From Selaginella moellendorffii (Eukaryota > Streptophyta > Lycopodiopsida > Selaginellales > Selaginellaceae): a stretch of 62,000 bases of DNA. The DNA is taken from the NCBI RefSeq assembly GCF_000143415.4, contig NW_003314378.1, positions 79,039 through 141,038 on the forward strand, read 5' to 3'. Shown piece after piece: positions 1 through 12,364 of the stretch (its first letter is position 1; each line of letters starts with the position of its first letter). A program made the position numbers and the translations under genes. The notes under the pieces were generated by a model that searched no databases, was not told where the DNA came from, and saw only the letters and a list, made by a program, of their open reading frames with translations.

Positions 1-644
1 ATTCTTTAGGGCAGTAGTTCTTATAAATCAAAGTGTTAAAATGTGTTGATTTTGCTATTCTTGCCAAGTGAGTTGATAATCAGCAACCTCAGTTGGAGAT
101 GATAGTGATAAAAACATTAGCATGTCTAAGCTTTAGACATAACTTCCTCGATTTCATTTTAGTCCTTGAATCCTCCACAATACTGGATGGGATCACCATA
201 ATAGCATTCTAAAAGTTGATGATAAACACAAAATTAAACCCAAAACAAGAGCTGACCATTTATTAGACTTTGTAAATATTCCAAAAGTGTACTCAAAATA
301 GCTTTGCACCATTTGCACCTTAAACTTATCTAAATCATAAAACACACTAAGTTCCAACCATGTTTATATCCATGTTATAGATTTTATAGAGTGTGGACTA
401 TATTTGAACTCACAAGTTGAAGAGTTGAGCTCATAAGTTGAGCTCAAATTTCAATTGTAGTTTAATACAAACATTAAAAACTTTAAATAAGGTTATGAAT
501 TTAATAATTTCATACCTCCATACATATTATATAGATAAAAATGTTCTAAAGAGCACTTCTTGTTCTAACAATTTAAATATTTATTACATGCCATAATAGG
601 GATATTTGTTAAAACAAAAAATAAGATGTTTGCAGAAAAAGTAT

Positions 645-1257
645 TTTTATTACCAACATCTTCACCAGCAAAAGGAAAACAACACTTTAAGCGAACAATC
701 TTCATATAACCAATAGAAGCTCAGGGAGTACTCCACTAATGGAAAAGGCAATATTAAAAGGCAATAAAATGAGAAGAAAAAATAGAAACCAACTTAAAAA
801 GAGTGATGTCCCTACTGGAACATCTTAACTTCCCACCACCCTAACCATGACTCAAGTTGTAATAAACAATTTATATCCGTATGGCCATATTTACACCATC
901 ACATTCAAATCTTATTTGCTTTTACCTTATGCTCTTCTTTAGAATGTGCAATCTATCACTGTTTACACAACTCCTTAAACATTAATTGAAACTTTGGCCA
1001 GATAAAGTGGCAGTGTTAGTTTAGGATTTGAGCCCAATGGAACTCTCATAACCTTCCAATAATTGACCATTCCCAAAAATTGCTCGAACACCATTCCAAT
1101 TTGCACTAGCCCCATCTATCATGAAACTGCGAAAGTTTGTAAGCTTATCAATCTGCTTTAGGACAATATCCGAAAGGGACTTCCAAAATATTTCTTGGGC
1201 TGTTTGGTCTTGTACTTTAAACTCTACTGTCACAATTGTCACCCTCTCGATATTCAC
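645..1257 (-). pseudogene. MULE-like transposase remnant, copy 1
   Basis: Only the 3' part (1021-1257) keeps a readable frame of about 78 residues; beyond it the frame is full of stops. The readable part contains NFRSFMIDGASANWNGVRAIFG, written here only as its core FMIDGASANWNGVR, a pattern I associate with MULE-type transposase relatives in lower land plants (a short Asp-containing block followed by an RTC-x-FHW block). A second, independently decayed copy lies in inverted orientation at about 5105-5660, and its sequence supplies the RTC block that this copy has lost. AT-rich and clearly non-functional. The family assignment comes from memory of the motif and is tentative. Confidence 0.4.
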
Positions 1258-2017
1258 ATATCCAAAATTTTATTTTAAACAATATAATATAAGAAAAAGA
1301 TATTATAGAAAAGAGCTCCCTGCTCAAGTTTTCTTTATCCTAGCTTTTGCATTTGCTTCTTCAGAAAATCAACGTTTTGTTTCACTTGGTTGCTTGTAAC
1401 CAAGGAAAACTCTTTCATCATTGGCAGCTGTAGAAGTTTCACATTGATTGATATGGCCTTTTCCAGTAGTTGTCATCTGCTGCCGATACTGAGATTTCAT
1501 GTTTAGCATCATCATTTTCATTTCAACTATCTGCAATCAGCAAGCATAGAAGAATTTAGAAGACCAAATAGAAGAAATGCTGGCTTACAAACAGAACTTG
1601 CCTTGACTTCGTACTCCATAGAGCACTCCAGTCAATTTTAACCTTGTTTATAGTCGTCTAAAAGTTCCTCCGGTAATGCGAGTGAGAAAGAAAGCAAGCA
1701 TGTTAAAGCGGCAAACCTTCGTGACTTCTTTCTTCTTTAGGAAACAGGCTCCCGAATGTTCTGGTCACCTGGATTAAATGTTTCAAGAGTTAACTTCCTT
1801 CTCACCGACGATTGTAGTTGTTTTGGTCCAATCGTCCACTTGACTATTCAGCACTTGAGGAGTACTCCTGTCATCGCCACTGTACGATTCCTTACAAGCA
1901 GACTTGGTTCTAACTTCTACAGCATCTTTTCCGACGTCATTTTCCAGCTCATAGTGCAGCATCTGGTCAGCGTATTGTTGAGCTGGTTCTTTTGAAGCCC
2001 CTGTCATCACTGTCTCC

Positions 2018-2400
2018 TCAATTGAAACCAAAGTAGCCTTTTTCTTCGGAAGTTCTTGAGAATATGAAGTACAAGGCCCTTGGATGTATGGCCCTCTTTT
2101 CATGATCCCGGTGCTCAAACGCATCGAGATCACATCCAGTGAGGCCGATCGCAAGCTCGCAGCATCGCTCCCCAAGAAATTCGCGGCCGCTAGATTGCTC
2201 GAGGATGGAAGAGAGCTCCATGGCCAGATTGCCAGGGCGGGGCGCGATGGAGAGCTGAAAAGAAGAAACGAGTAAACAAACAAACTTCAAAGGAAAAGAG
2301 AGAACAAAAGCTTACCCGGAACATCCTTGGGGCGCCCTTGGCCTTGGCACCAGGAGGACGAGGCTGTCTCTCAAGTTTCGGAAGATACCAGCATTGGAGA
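2018..2400 (-). pseudogene. Two-exon gene fragment of unknown function (opposite strand reads PPR-like)
   Basis: On the minus strand an exon ending at 2316 is followed by GTAAGC, a 61-bp intron (2255-2315) with a pyrimidine-rich end and AG, and a second exon (2254-2018) that stays open for 78 codons to a TGA. The intron length matches those of the confirmed genes in this window. Exon 2 begins with LSIAPRPGNL and contains ELAIGLTGCDLDAFEHRD; I do not recognise it. There is no in-frame ATG in exon 1, so the 5' end is missing or lies in another exon. The plus strand of the same block (2084-2275) reads LLEDGRELHGQIARAG, which resembles a PPR motif. The two readings cannot both be real. The block is much more GC-rich than its surroundings, so it may be a captured gene piece. 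Confidence 0.3.
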
Positions 2401-2535
2401 TCTCAATCTCTCAATCTCTCACACTCTAGCATGCTCAATCTTTTGCACTCTTACGTGCCCGATCTCTCGCAATCTCACATGCTCCATCTCTCACACTCTC
2501 TCGCTATCTCTCGATCTCTCTCACACTCTGGGAGG
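2385..2535. repeat. TCTC/CTCAATCTCT low-complexity tract
   Basis: Irregular tandem copies of CTCAATCTCTCACACTCT-like units. The long frames across it are composition artefacts. Confidence 0.6.
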
Positions 2536-2639
2536 GAGCCTTAAAAAAACCTGGGCCTCAAGGCTGATGGCTGCCCTAACCCTAACCAATTTCTCATCCT
2601 GGCTGTTCATTCCAAATAACCTAAATCTCAGCTATCATA

Positions 2640-5100
2640 ATATCTTTTGATCTTATTTTATCTTATAATTATTATTATATGTGAATTATGGTTCTTTATT
2701 TTGTATATTTTAATGATGATATAACTAGCACCTATCAACATTTCTGTTATTAGAGATATGATATTATTTTTTCCAAATTATCTAGAAAGGATGCATTTTC
2801 ATCAATATTTTGTACATATTTTGAAATCATTACAAGAACTTTAAAGATTATAAATAAGGCATATTGAAATATATTGTACTATACTAATACATGAATGAAT
2901 GAATTTTCATCCAGAAATTTAATTTTTTTTGTATTAGATCCTAAATGCATTAAATATCATTGAGTAGTATTCACAATTATGGATAAAACTCAAGTCATAC
3001 TAAGAATTGAATCTATCATTGAAGAATTATCATTACTTAGCACTTAAGATTTGATAAAATTTATCATCACCTAACACTTAAGATTTAACAAACTTGACAC
3101 ATCACATGTGCTATTAGTTAGTTCAGACCTCTTGGATTGCCACATTATAGTCAAATGTCATTACTGATATCATTATTAATTATCAAACTTCATGTGTTGA
3201 AAATCCTTCTTTGGATTTATGTGCAAACATGCATCAAACATTATAATAGATTATAGTAACATTAAAACTATCACACTTGCATATGTTAAATTTGTTATAG
3301 AATTTAAATTCATTTTGTACGCTATTGACATTCTTTATATTGCTCTCCTTGAATTTCAATTTATATTTCACTATAGATTTTTACAAATAGTATAAAGAGA
3401 GAGAAAACTTCAAAAACTATTATGAAGAATGGAGAGGTTTTTTCCACATTTTCGAGATCACCCACCTCTTTTATTTTCTCAAAGTATTGTTTTCAAAAGT
3501 TTTTTACGTTGGCGTTTTGATTTTCGTCTTGGCTCTATTTTGTTAGAGGTTGTGATTCACAATGACACCGGTATAGTTGCATGCTCAAGGTTTCTTCTTT
3601 CCGGTGTGGGTGAGGGTAAACAGTAATAAGATTTGTAAAATTCTAAGTCGAAAGAGATTCGAGTTTTTGGATCTCAAATCAAAGTGCCAAGATGCACTCT
3701 AGAAAAAGTGAATGTAAAGCAAGAGTCAGTTGTCATCCTCTCCTCTTCTTTTAGTTTAAATGGAGAAGCCATGCTAGTATCAATGTCAAATTCACTAGCT
3801 CCATCTTCAACAATATTCAAAGCCTTTAACAATGCTTTCTAGTTTTCGCATGTCTCAGTTGACAAGTGCTTGTTTTTGTATAGATTCATAAGCAAACTTC
3901 CATCCTCCTACAATGGCAATATTTTTTTTGAGCTACCACTTCTTGTTAACAATATAGGTTTTAAACAGAAGGGGATGGAAACCAAGCAAAATGTCCACAA
4001 TTGATGCAAGATTAAGACCACACACTTCCAACATTTTGAAGGTATGGTGTCTATAATTTATTGTGGTGAGCATTTAGATTGCATGGATGAAGTATGCAAT
4101 CAAGATCGTGGAAAAAGTTCTATATTTTTCAAGGGTTTACAATCAATCATCCTACCTGTGATACCATTACTGTTAGATTCAAATGTCAATTCTACAAATA
4201 TGCTCCTCTATGTTGTGCTATCAGCAAGGCTAGGATGTACTACTTTTTTTGTTAGGTACAAGGTAAGGATAATAGGATAAAGAAAGGGCCTTGCAATCAA
4301 ATGATCCCCCCTTTAGCAAATTGGCTTAGGATGTAAGGGATAGGATCTTAACATTGGTATGGGATCCCAGTTCTATTCTTGTGGCTGACGAGTGGGGCAA
4401 GAATATTCAAAAGGAATATTTAACATAGTGGATCTAGAGGGAGAACCAAGGTTTGGTAAACCCTAAGAGAAGGACCATGGTGACTAAAAGATGGCTTAAA
4501 TATGATTGTAAATGATCATTCTCTGACGAGGGGAGGATAGATCAAGATAATAGGATAAAGAAAGGGCCCTACAATCAAATGATCACCCTTTTAGCCAGTT
4601 GGCTTAAGATGTAAGGGATAGGGTCTTAACATTCTTCCATGGGATGGAATGGCTAAAAGAGTTGCAGTATATGTTGATATATATATGCATCTAATACAAG
4701 AAAGGATACAAAAAAGTTCTTTCAACTGTTTCAAAGATGTTGTGCAGAAAGAAACTATGAGAAACTTATCTGCAACTCTAAAGCATGTTTAAAAGATCGT
4801 CTTTAAGGGTTTTATTACAAACACCCTACTTAATCTAGGCTACCAAAGACTCAACTAAATAAGGTTAGCCTACAGAATTTACTATGAGGAGTACAACTTG
4901 CTACTAGTCTGAGGAGGTATATTTGTACATTACAAAAATATATTTTTCTTACATTATATTGTTTAGGATAAAAAATTAGATGTGTGAATCTCTACAATGT
5001 AGGGGTACATTTTGACCATATAGAGCGTGTATTAGGTTGGACAACTATGGGAGCTCACATGTATCCAAGGTAATTTTTATTCTCATTATATTGAAATGGT
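2640..5100. other. AT-rich stretch without a recognisable gene; short direct repeat
   Basis: No coding frame here looks real. The one structure seen is a direct repeat of about 85 bp, at 4268-4349 and 4543-4631, both starting near ATAGGATAAAGAAAGGGCC and differing at several positions. It may be the trace of a decayed terminal-repeat element about 275 bp long. Confidence 0.4.
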
Positions 5101-5104
5101 TGTA

Positions 5105-5660
5105 ATATTTGTTTTTTCATAGGCTATATTGTAACTTGACAATTGCAACAATAAAGTTTAAAGTAAAAAACCAAACAACCCAAGAAATATTTTGGAAGTC
5201 CCTTTTTGATATTGTGCTAAAGCGGACTGGAAGCCTATAAAATTTTGTTATTTCATGGTAGATAGGGCTAGTGCAAACTAGAATGGTGTCCAAGCAATTT
5301 TTAGAACTAATTAACCATTGGAAGGTCATGAGAGGACTTGTGAGTTCTATTAGGTTCAGAGCCTAAACTAGCACTACCATCTTATCAAGCCAAAGTTTTA
5401 ATCACTGTTTAAGGAGTTGTGCAAATAATGGCAACCTGCATCCTTTAAAGAAGAGCACAAGGCAAAGGTAAATAAAATTTAAATATGATGGCGTGAAGGT
5501 GGCTATGCAGACACAAGTTGCTTACTTCAACTTGAGTCATAGTTAAGGTGGTAAAAGTTAGGATGTTCCAATGGGGACATCACTCTTTTTAAGTTGGTTG
5601 CTATTTTTCTTATCATTTTATTGCTTTTTAATATCTCCTCAAATTGGAACACTTTTGAAG
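5105..5660 (+). pseudogene. MULE-like transposase remnant, copy 2 (inverted relative to copy 1)
   Basis: The plus strand here matches the complement of 645-1257 over several hundred bases, for example in the block encoding TAQEIFWKSL in copy 1 and in the shared AAGAGTGATGTCCC segment. Stops and single-base shifts break the frame. After the shared part it continues into ERTC-x-FY and LFKELCK-like blocks that fit the next conserved region of the same transposase type. The two copies lie about 4 kb apart in opposite orientation, which suggests separate insertions or the two ends of a larger rearranged element. Confidence 0.4.
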
Positions 5661-5874
5661 ATTGCTTTATAGTGCATATTAAATCTAATAGACTTCATAT
5701 AGACTCATCTTCCCTTTCCCTGCTTCAGAGAAATGCCAACTCTAGTGCTTACTTTCGGAGAGATTTACAGTTAGGGTGTATGTGAGGTCCTCAAGTGGTT
5801 ACATGGGAACAAGGCTTTCTATTGAGATGTTACATGATAGGATGAAGAGAAAATTGACTCCACCCGCCTAAATA

Positions 5875-6600
5875 ATGGTAACTGCAATTGAGGAAGTGCT
5901 CCACGGCATATCTATGGAGTACACTTCTCGAGCTTCTATTAGTGATATGAAGATGGTCCACTCAAAGCATCATTTTTCCTTTGTTAGTGAAGATGTTGGC
6001 ATAGACATTAGAGTAAAAAGCTTTCATATGCCTGATGTTGAGTATGATTCTACTCTAAGACACTGCCCTCAGATAAAGCCACCTAAAATGGCTGATAAAA
6101 AGAGTGCATCACAACAGGTTGAAATTGCTTACTATATCATACAACATTTAGTAAAGGCACAAGGACAACAAAAGTTAGAATTTGAATAACAAATTATAGA
6201 GTTCAACACCCAATATGAAAACACACTAATAAAGATTCAAAAAAACAATTAAATTGTGGAGGAGAGCTCTATATTATAGGAGCTTATGATGTGGCAGCTT
6301 TGGACAATAGGGAAGCTGATTGAGGCAATCGTGTCAACTAGATCCTCAAGGAAAAAGTTGCAAGAAAAGACTTTGCCCTAGGAAATTAAGATTTTATGGA
6401 AGGAAGCGATAGGAGAAGAGGAGTCTAAGTAGAAATTTGAGGAGTTCACTAGGGAGGAGCTGGACCTAGGTGATGACTCAGAGGACACCATTAGCAAGCT
6501 AAAAGACAAGGATGAGGACATCTTAGAGGATGCAGATGCATTGCTTGAGCTTGAGAAGACAACCAAGGAGCAAGTGTAGGATGGAATCACCTATTGAGCA
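5875..6600 (+). pseudogene. Degenerate coding remnant, possibly retrotransposon gag
   Basis: An open stretch of 104 codons (5875-6189) is followed, after several stops, by an acidic, helix-prone segment (about 6415-6580) rich in Glu, Asp, Ser and Lys. I recognise no domain. Its position upstream of the gypsy pol remnant at 6930-8853, on the same strand, would suit a decayed gag or linker region, but no zinc knuckle is visible. It may equally belong to an unrelated element. Confidence 0.25.
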
Positions 6601-6929
6601 AGTGGCAAAGGGATGTTGAAACAAAAGGAATCTAGGATAGGTTTAGAGATTTCCACAAAGCAGTAGGTATAGGAATTTTCTATTTTAGCTAAGGGAGAGA
6701 TGGTGGAGAAGCTTTAAGAAGGTGCTATTGGGTCTATCTCAAAAGTTTAGATGTTGTTAAGGACAGTTGGGATTGGCCCTAGAGATCAAACAAGGATAAG
6801 ATTCACTTGTTAACAATGAATGTGGGAGCATTAGCTGAGAAGTATGAGCTTGGGCAAAACCTAAAGAAGTAGGATTGCATCCTAGGTGGTGGCATGTGGC
6901 ATAGCTATGTCGACCAAACCCTGGAAACA

Positions 6930-8853
6930 ATGGAAATCATGTGTGTGAATGATGTGCAGTGCTTCTTGGGCAAGGTGCAGTATCTCGGTTGTTTTGTGGA
7001 TCATCTTTTTGATCGCACTGCACCATTGCGAGTGTTGTAAAGTCATCAACATCATCTTTCATCTAGTTTCCGGATTGTGAGTGGGCATTCAAGGATCTCA
7101 AAAAGCTATTGACGACTCCTCTAGTTTTGGCATATCCTAACTACACTTGACCTTTTATTTTGCGCATGGATGCTTTTGACATTGGTCTTGGAGGTGTGTT
7201 GAAATGAACTACTCCACGACAGAGAAGGAGTGTTTAGCAGCAGTTTGGGGTTTCTAGAAACTTCATACATATCTACATGGTTCTCAGACGTTACTTGAAG
7301 GTGATCATGCTGCTGTTACTTCATTATTGAAGTGGAAGAACCTGGTTGGTCGTACTGCTCGATGGGCTTTGAAGCTTCAAATATATGATTTTGATGTTGT
7401 TCATCGCCCAGGGAGTTCTATGGTTGATGTTGATGCCCTTTCTCGAGCTCCTCTTCCTTCTCCATTCTTTTCTCATGTTTCTGATGAGCTTGTTGTTCCA
7501 GCCTCTATGGATTTTCTAGATGAGGATTTTGTGCCGTCGATGGTTGTTGTACTTGACATTTAGTGTTCACAAAGCGTAGAGGAAGATCCACCTTCTTGAG
7601 GTTCACGAGGCTCAAAAGATTGAGCCGTGGATTTGAAGGCTTCAAGATGGGTTTGAGAATCCTGCATCACTTGCTAATCACTTGCCTTTCCGGCATTTAC
7701 ATTCTCAATATCGCCTTGAAGATGGCCTTCTTTATTTTGTGGGGATGGATCCTGATAATCATTTACGGCTGGTGGTGCCTTCTATCTTTATTCCGTGGTT
7801 TCTCCATGCCTACCATGATTCTCCTGTTCTAGGTGGGCATATGGGACATCGTCATGTAACCGAGAAGTTGTGCAGGTCTTTCTATTGGCCGGAAATGCAA
7901 CATGATATTATCCGATATGTGCGTAATTGCGTTGGTGCCAAGCTCATAATACTCCCCCTCGGCTGCGGGAAGGACAGTTGGAGTCAATTGCAATTTCCCG
8001 TCCGTTTGAGTTGGTGGCATTTGATCTTATGGGACCTTTTCCAAGGTCAACTGCTGGCAATGAGTATGTTATTATTGCTTTTGACTACTTGATTCGTTAG
8101 GTGGAAGTTGGTGCTCTTGCTAGCGCCTTTGCAATTGCTGTTGGATACTTCCTCCTCAATCGAGTGGTGTTCCAACATTCTTGTCTAAAGCGGATTCTTT
8201 TGGATAATGGTCCCACATTTATGGCTGAGGCATTTCATGTTTTGATGTCTCGGTTGGGGATACGCCACACTTTCATGAGTGTTTATCATCCACAATCAAA
8301 CGATCTGGTGGAACGACTCGTTCGGACATTCAAGGGGATGATTGCGAAGTATGTGAACTTTCAGCATTCGGATTTGAATGGTTATTTGCCGTCTCTTCGG
8401 TATGCATATGTCACAGGGGTGCAGAGTTCTGTTGGTGCTTCACCATATAAACTCCTATATAGTCATAATACAATATTACCAATGGAGCTAGGTTTACCTT
8501 CGCGATTGCCACGAGCTACAGATGATAGGTCATGGGATTAGTATTTGACGAGCATTCTTCCACTTGTCCGAGCGGAGTTTGCCGAACACTTAGGCTGTGT
8601 AAAAGTGGGACAACAATGGCGGTACAACTCCCATCATCATGCACCTGCGGAGTACAAAGTGGATGATTTGGTGTTAGTCCGTTTTCCCCATCTTACGGTA
8701 CGTGGTTTATCTAAAGGGCTCCTTGCACAGTGGAAAGGACCGTATCGGGTGTTGCGGGAAGTTGGACCACAAGTTTATGAGGTTCGGCATGATGTCCAGC
8801 AGGCCGATCCTCCAGAGATTGTGCATGTGCAGCAATTGAAACGCTTCATATAA
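6930..8853 (+). pseudogene. Ty3/gypsy pol remnant: RT C-terminus, RNase H, integrase
   Basis: The conserved order of a Ty3/gypsy polyprotein can be read through many frameshifts. First comes the end of the RT/connection region (NDVQCFLGKVQYLG near 6950), then RNase H (YSTTEKECLAAVWGF near 7205-7255; LEGDHAAVTSLLKWKN near 7300). The integrase H-C type zinc region (YRLEDGLLYFV, GHMGHRHVTEKL) lies at about 7700-7930, and the core D,D,E motifs at FDLMGPFP (near 8010), LLDNGPTF (8200) and HPQSNDLVERL (8290). A GPY/F-type C-terminus (WKGPYRVLREVGPQVYEV) lies at 8710-8790. There is a deletion in RNase H after GLGGVL, a lost Cys-containing loop near 7930, and stops at 8098 and 8539. The element is dead. 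Its LTR follows directly. Confidence 0.85.
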
Positions 8854-8975
8854 AGGGATCAAGAGCAGTTAATACCACCTACAGATCCGCCAATGCCTCC
8901 TTCTGACGTTCTTCCAGATCCTAGCTCGTCTACAAGAGAACCCTAATGGTCTTCTATTATTTTGAGAGGAGGGGA

Positions 8976-9135
8976 TGATGTGAGGGCCAAGTGTACGGCT
9001 ATGACGCTATATACTAATATTAGTGTAGTGGGATTTTGGTAGCCATTGGATTGGTTTCAATCCGGATTGTATATAAACTAGGGTTTTTGGGCTAATTGAT
9101 ATGTAAATTTCTGTATTCCCTTTCCATATTCCAAG
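8976..9135 (+). repeat. LTR of gypsy family A (3' LTR, truncated by microsatellite)
   Basis: A purine tract GAGAGGAGGGGA just before TGATGTGAGGGCC gives the polypurine tract and LTR start. The body matches two other LTRs here: about 14782-14930 (plus) and 42195-42367 (minus). Shared blocks include TAGTGGGATTTTG-TAGCCAT and ATTCCCTTTCCATATTCCA. The 3' end runs into the CA/TA microsatellite, so the LTR end and target duplication are lost. Confidence 0.7.
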
Positions 9136-9136
9136 C

Positions 9137-9676
<540 letters not shown>

Positions 9677-9679
9677 GAA

Positions 9680-11900
9680 CAGATAAAATCCTTTGTGATG
9701 ATTATTATATGACAAATAGCTAATGGTGCTAACAAAGGTGCACATGTGATTAATGCACCCATTTAAGTAGATTGTAGATCCAAGCAATACAAATTATATT
9801 TTGGGATTTCATTCATAATTTTTTATGTACAACTATTCTAATAAATAATTAATCACTTACAATCTCCCAATGCAACTGTCTTATTTTCATCACAAATTAT
9901 AAGTTTTTCTTCCATTTCTGAGTCACACCACAAAATATTTAGTTTTAACATATTAAAGCTAAAGGAAAATTTAAAGGCTTAATAACTTAAAATTCAGTTA
10001 ATGTAACTTTCTGTAGAAAATGATAATGAAAACTTTCAATTCTGCTTACAATTTTTGCCCCAAGTATTATGTGCGGAAGAACACGTGTGCGTGGGGGTGG
10101 TGCCGTTCTGTACAGTCAAAATCGTCAAAATCTTTCCGCAAGGTACCGAGAAAGATGCAAATATTCGTTGCTCCGGCTCTCTATACACACCCTCTTATAT
10201 CTTTCAAAATATTTGCAGTGACCCAAGTTGGCGCACAATAACTTGATCATATGAATGAGTGAGAGGTACTTGTACAATGTTGGCTTTTTGCAGTAAAGGT
10301 GGTGCAAGCTCCTAAGCCTTGTCAATCTTGCGCTTTTTCGGATCGATAGGGATTATAACTACTGGATGAGTATATATATTTCTTGGGTCCGTCCCTCTCA
10401 GCAAGAAAGCGAAAGAAAGCTCGGCCCGGTCTACTGCCCTGCTACTGCTACTCTACTCTACGATATACGAACAGAATACGCCACTCATTGAAGTTGCTAG
10501 ATGGATCATATCTGAGCAAATTGGCACCGTCCCGTTGCATTCAAACCTTCATGGGTTTGTAAGCAGCCCTCCAGCCACCTTTCATAAATGCAGTAACGGG
10601 ATTGCGTTCTCTCTTGAGATTTATACTGTATCTTGCAAAGGTTTGCACTTCCACCACTTGGAGATCAGTTCTTCATTAGCCGTTTACAGGGTCTTGCAGC
10701 ACCCACCAAGACGCATGATCTCTTCTTTCTTTCCTCTTTCTCGTCCCAGAAAGACATATCATGTTCTTCAAACTTGCGCCGGCCATACTCCATGTGACAC
10801 ATTAAAGTACGGTCGGAACTCCCGGGTTCCGTACCCCAGTGCATCGACCCCACGCAATTGATGGATCAGCGCCAACTTTACTTGGGAATGGGACAACACA
10901 CAGAGGAGAGAGGAAGAGGAAAAAGCGCAGCAAACATGGGGTTTTTAATTTTTTTTAAAGATTTCTTTGGGCTGGGAAGATAGGCGGATAGATTTGCATT
11001 TGAAACGTGAGGTCTCGAGATTGACAAAATAACATTGACTTGATATCCTTCCCCCATCCGGGATAGTTTTTCTTCGCTTCTGGACGATCGATCATTGTCA
11101 ATGTTATACAGCGTACATGTATAGCTGTGGTTTGCATGATTCACAAGTGTGTTGTCAAATGGTTGTGACATCGATTTCCCGGACAAAACATTTCGAGAAC
11201 ACAAAAAGGAAGACTTGAAATGGGGTTAACTTAGTGTGTAAGTTATGGATCCGAAGATTTGACTCGATATTTTATGTGCACGAAGCACCAGTGTACACAA
11301 CGCATACAATACAGTCTAACATTTTCTCTAACAATTGTTACAAAAAAGTGGCAGAGCAGCAGCGCACAACTCCATTTATTTGGCCATCCCCCAAGTTGGT
11401 TATGATTCCATTCTATTCTTTACACCAACCGCGAATTGAATTGCCCCAGCTTTCGGTTTTTTCCGGAGGAGAATCTGCAAGCTTGCCATTTGCTCCGAGA
11501 GCCCTAAATGCGTCGAATCTTTTAGGGTTGTTTAGATAGACTTTTCTTCACGCAAGGGAAAGGAAAAGGAAAAGTGTACATTCGGAACAAAAGCTATGGT
11601 TTGGTTGCATTTACGAAGAGCCGGGGTAGTAGCGAGCACTCAGGACCACTCGCGGCAAACAAAAACCTAGAAGTAAGATTGTCACGCAAGAAGCGCTCAG
11701 GTAGCGTCGCCAGTCGCATTCTTTGTAGTTTGGTGACTCTCTCGCGTCTGAGCAAGCGCGGTGAGTTCTCGAGGATTTGGGTCGTTTTCCATGGCCGCAT
11801 TAGCGTAGTGGGCGCTCGCAGATCGCCAGTCGGAAGCTCCGATCGCTCCACTGCCACTGTCGAAGTGGGTTTTCTAGCGAAAAAAAGTCCTTTCCTGTTT
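9680..11900. other. No supported gene; partly GC-richer upstream region of the 12.4-kb gene
   Basis: From about 10380 the base composition becomes less AT-rich. Several short frames exist on both strands (for example 10535-10861 plus), but none shows a domain, convincing codon bias or splice-site pairing. The last few hundred bases probably hold the promoter and 5' leader of the SMI1/KNR4-like gene. Confidence 0.4.
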
Positions 11901-12364
11901 ATCTTACACATCGATCGTTGTGGAGAGCAAGTAGCAACAAGCCTTTTGCTTTTTTCCAGGTCCCCCTTCTTCTTTCGCTTTGTTCTTTATTCGTTTTGTC
12001 TTGTTTCTCTTCCTCGAGCGCCCTCTCGTTTTGTTTTGCTTCCACCCATAGCAAAGGAAGAAGAGTTTCCATCCTCTCCATTTCTTCTTTGATCTCTCGT
12101 GTCTTTCATTCATTGCGCTGTGCTCGAGGACCACCCGACAGCCCTCAGTGCTGGGAATCGGGCATATCTGTGGATGGACGACGACGACAACGCACAAGCA
12201 CGACGACCACCTCGCTCGAAAAATCTGTCGGCGCATATCAGCAGCAGCGCAGCCATAGCCAGCTCTCATTCTTCTTCCACTTTCCATTCTTCTTCTCCCG
12301 GTCAATCCCTTCTCTTTCCTCGTGTGCTTCCACACTATCATCGCCCGTCACCCTCGAAGCATTC

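Noticed and set aside
10535-10861. 108-codon plus-strand frame and 62-codon minus-strand frame upstream of the 12.4-kb gene
   Set aside because: No domain, no splice pattern, no codon bias that I can support.
11918-12364. N-terminal extension of the SMI1/KNR4-like protein with a signal-peptide-like start
   Set aside because: The hydrophobic look comes from a CT-rich leader; low complexity and an acceptor-like TTTTTTCCAG suggest untranslated sequence or an intron.
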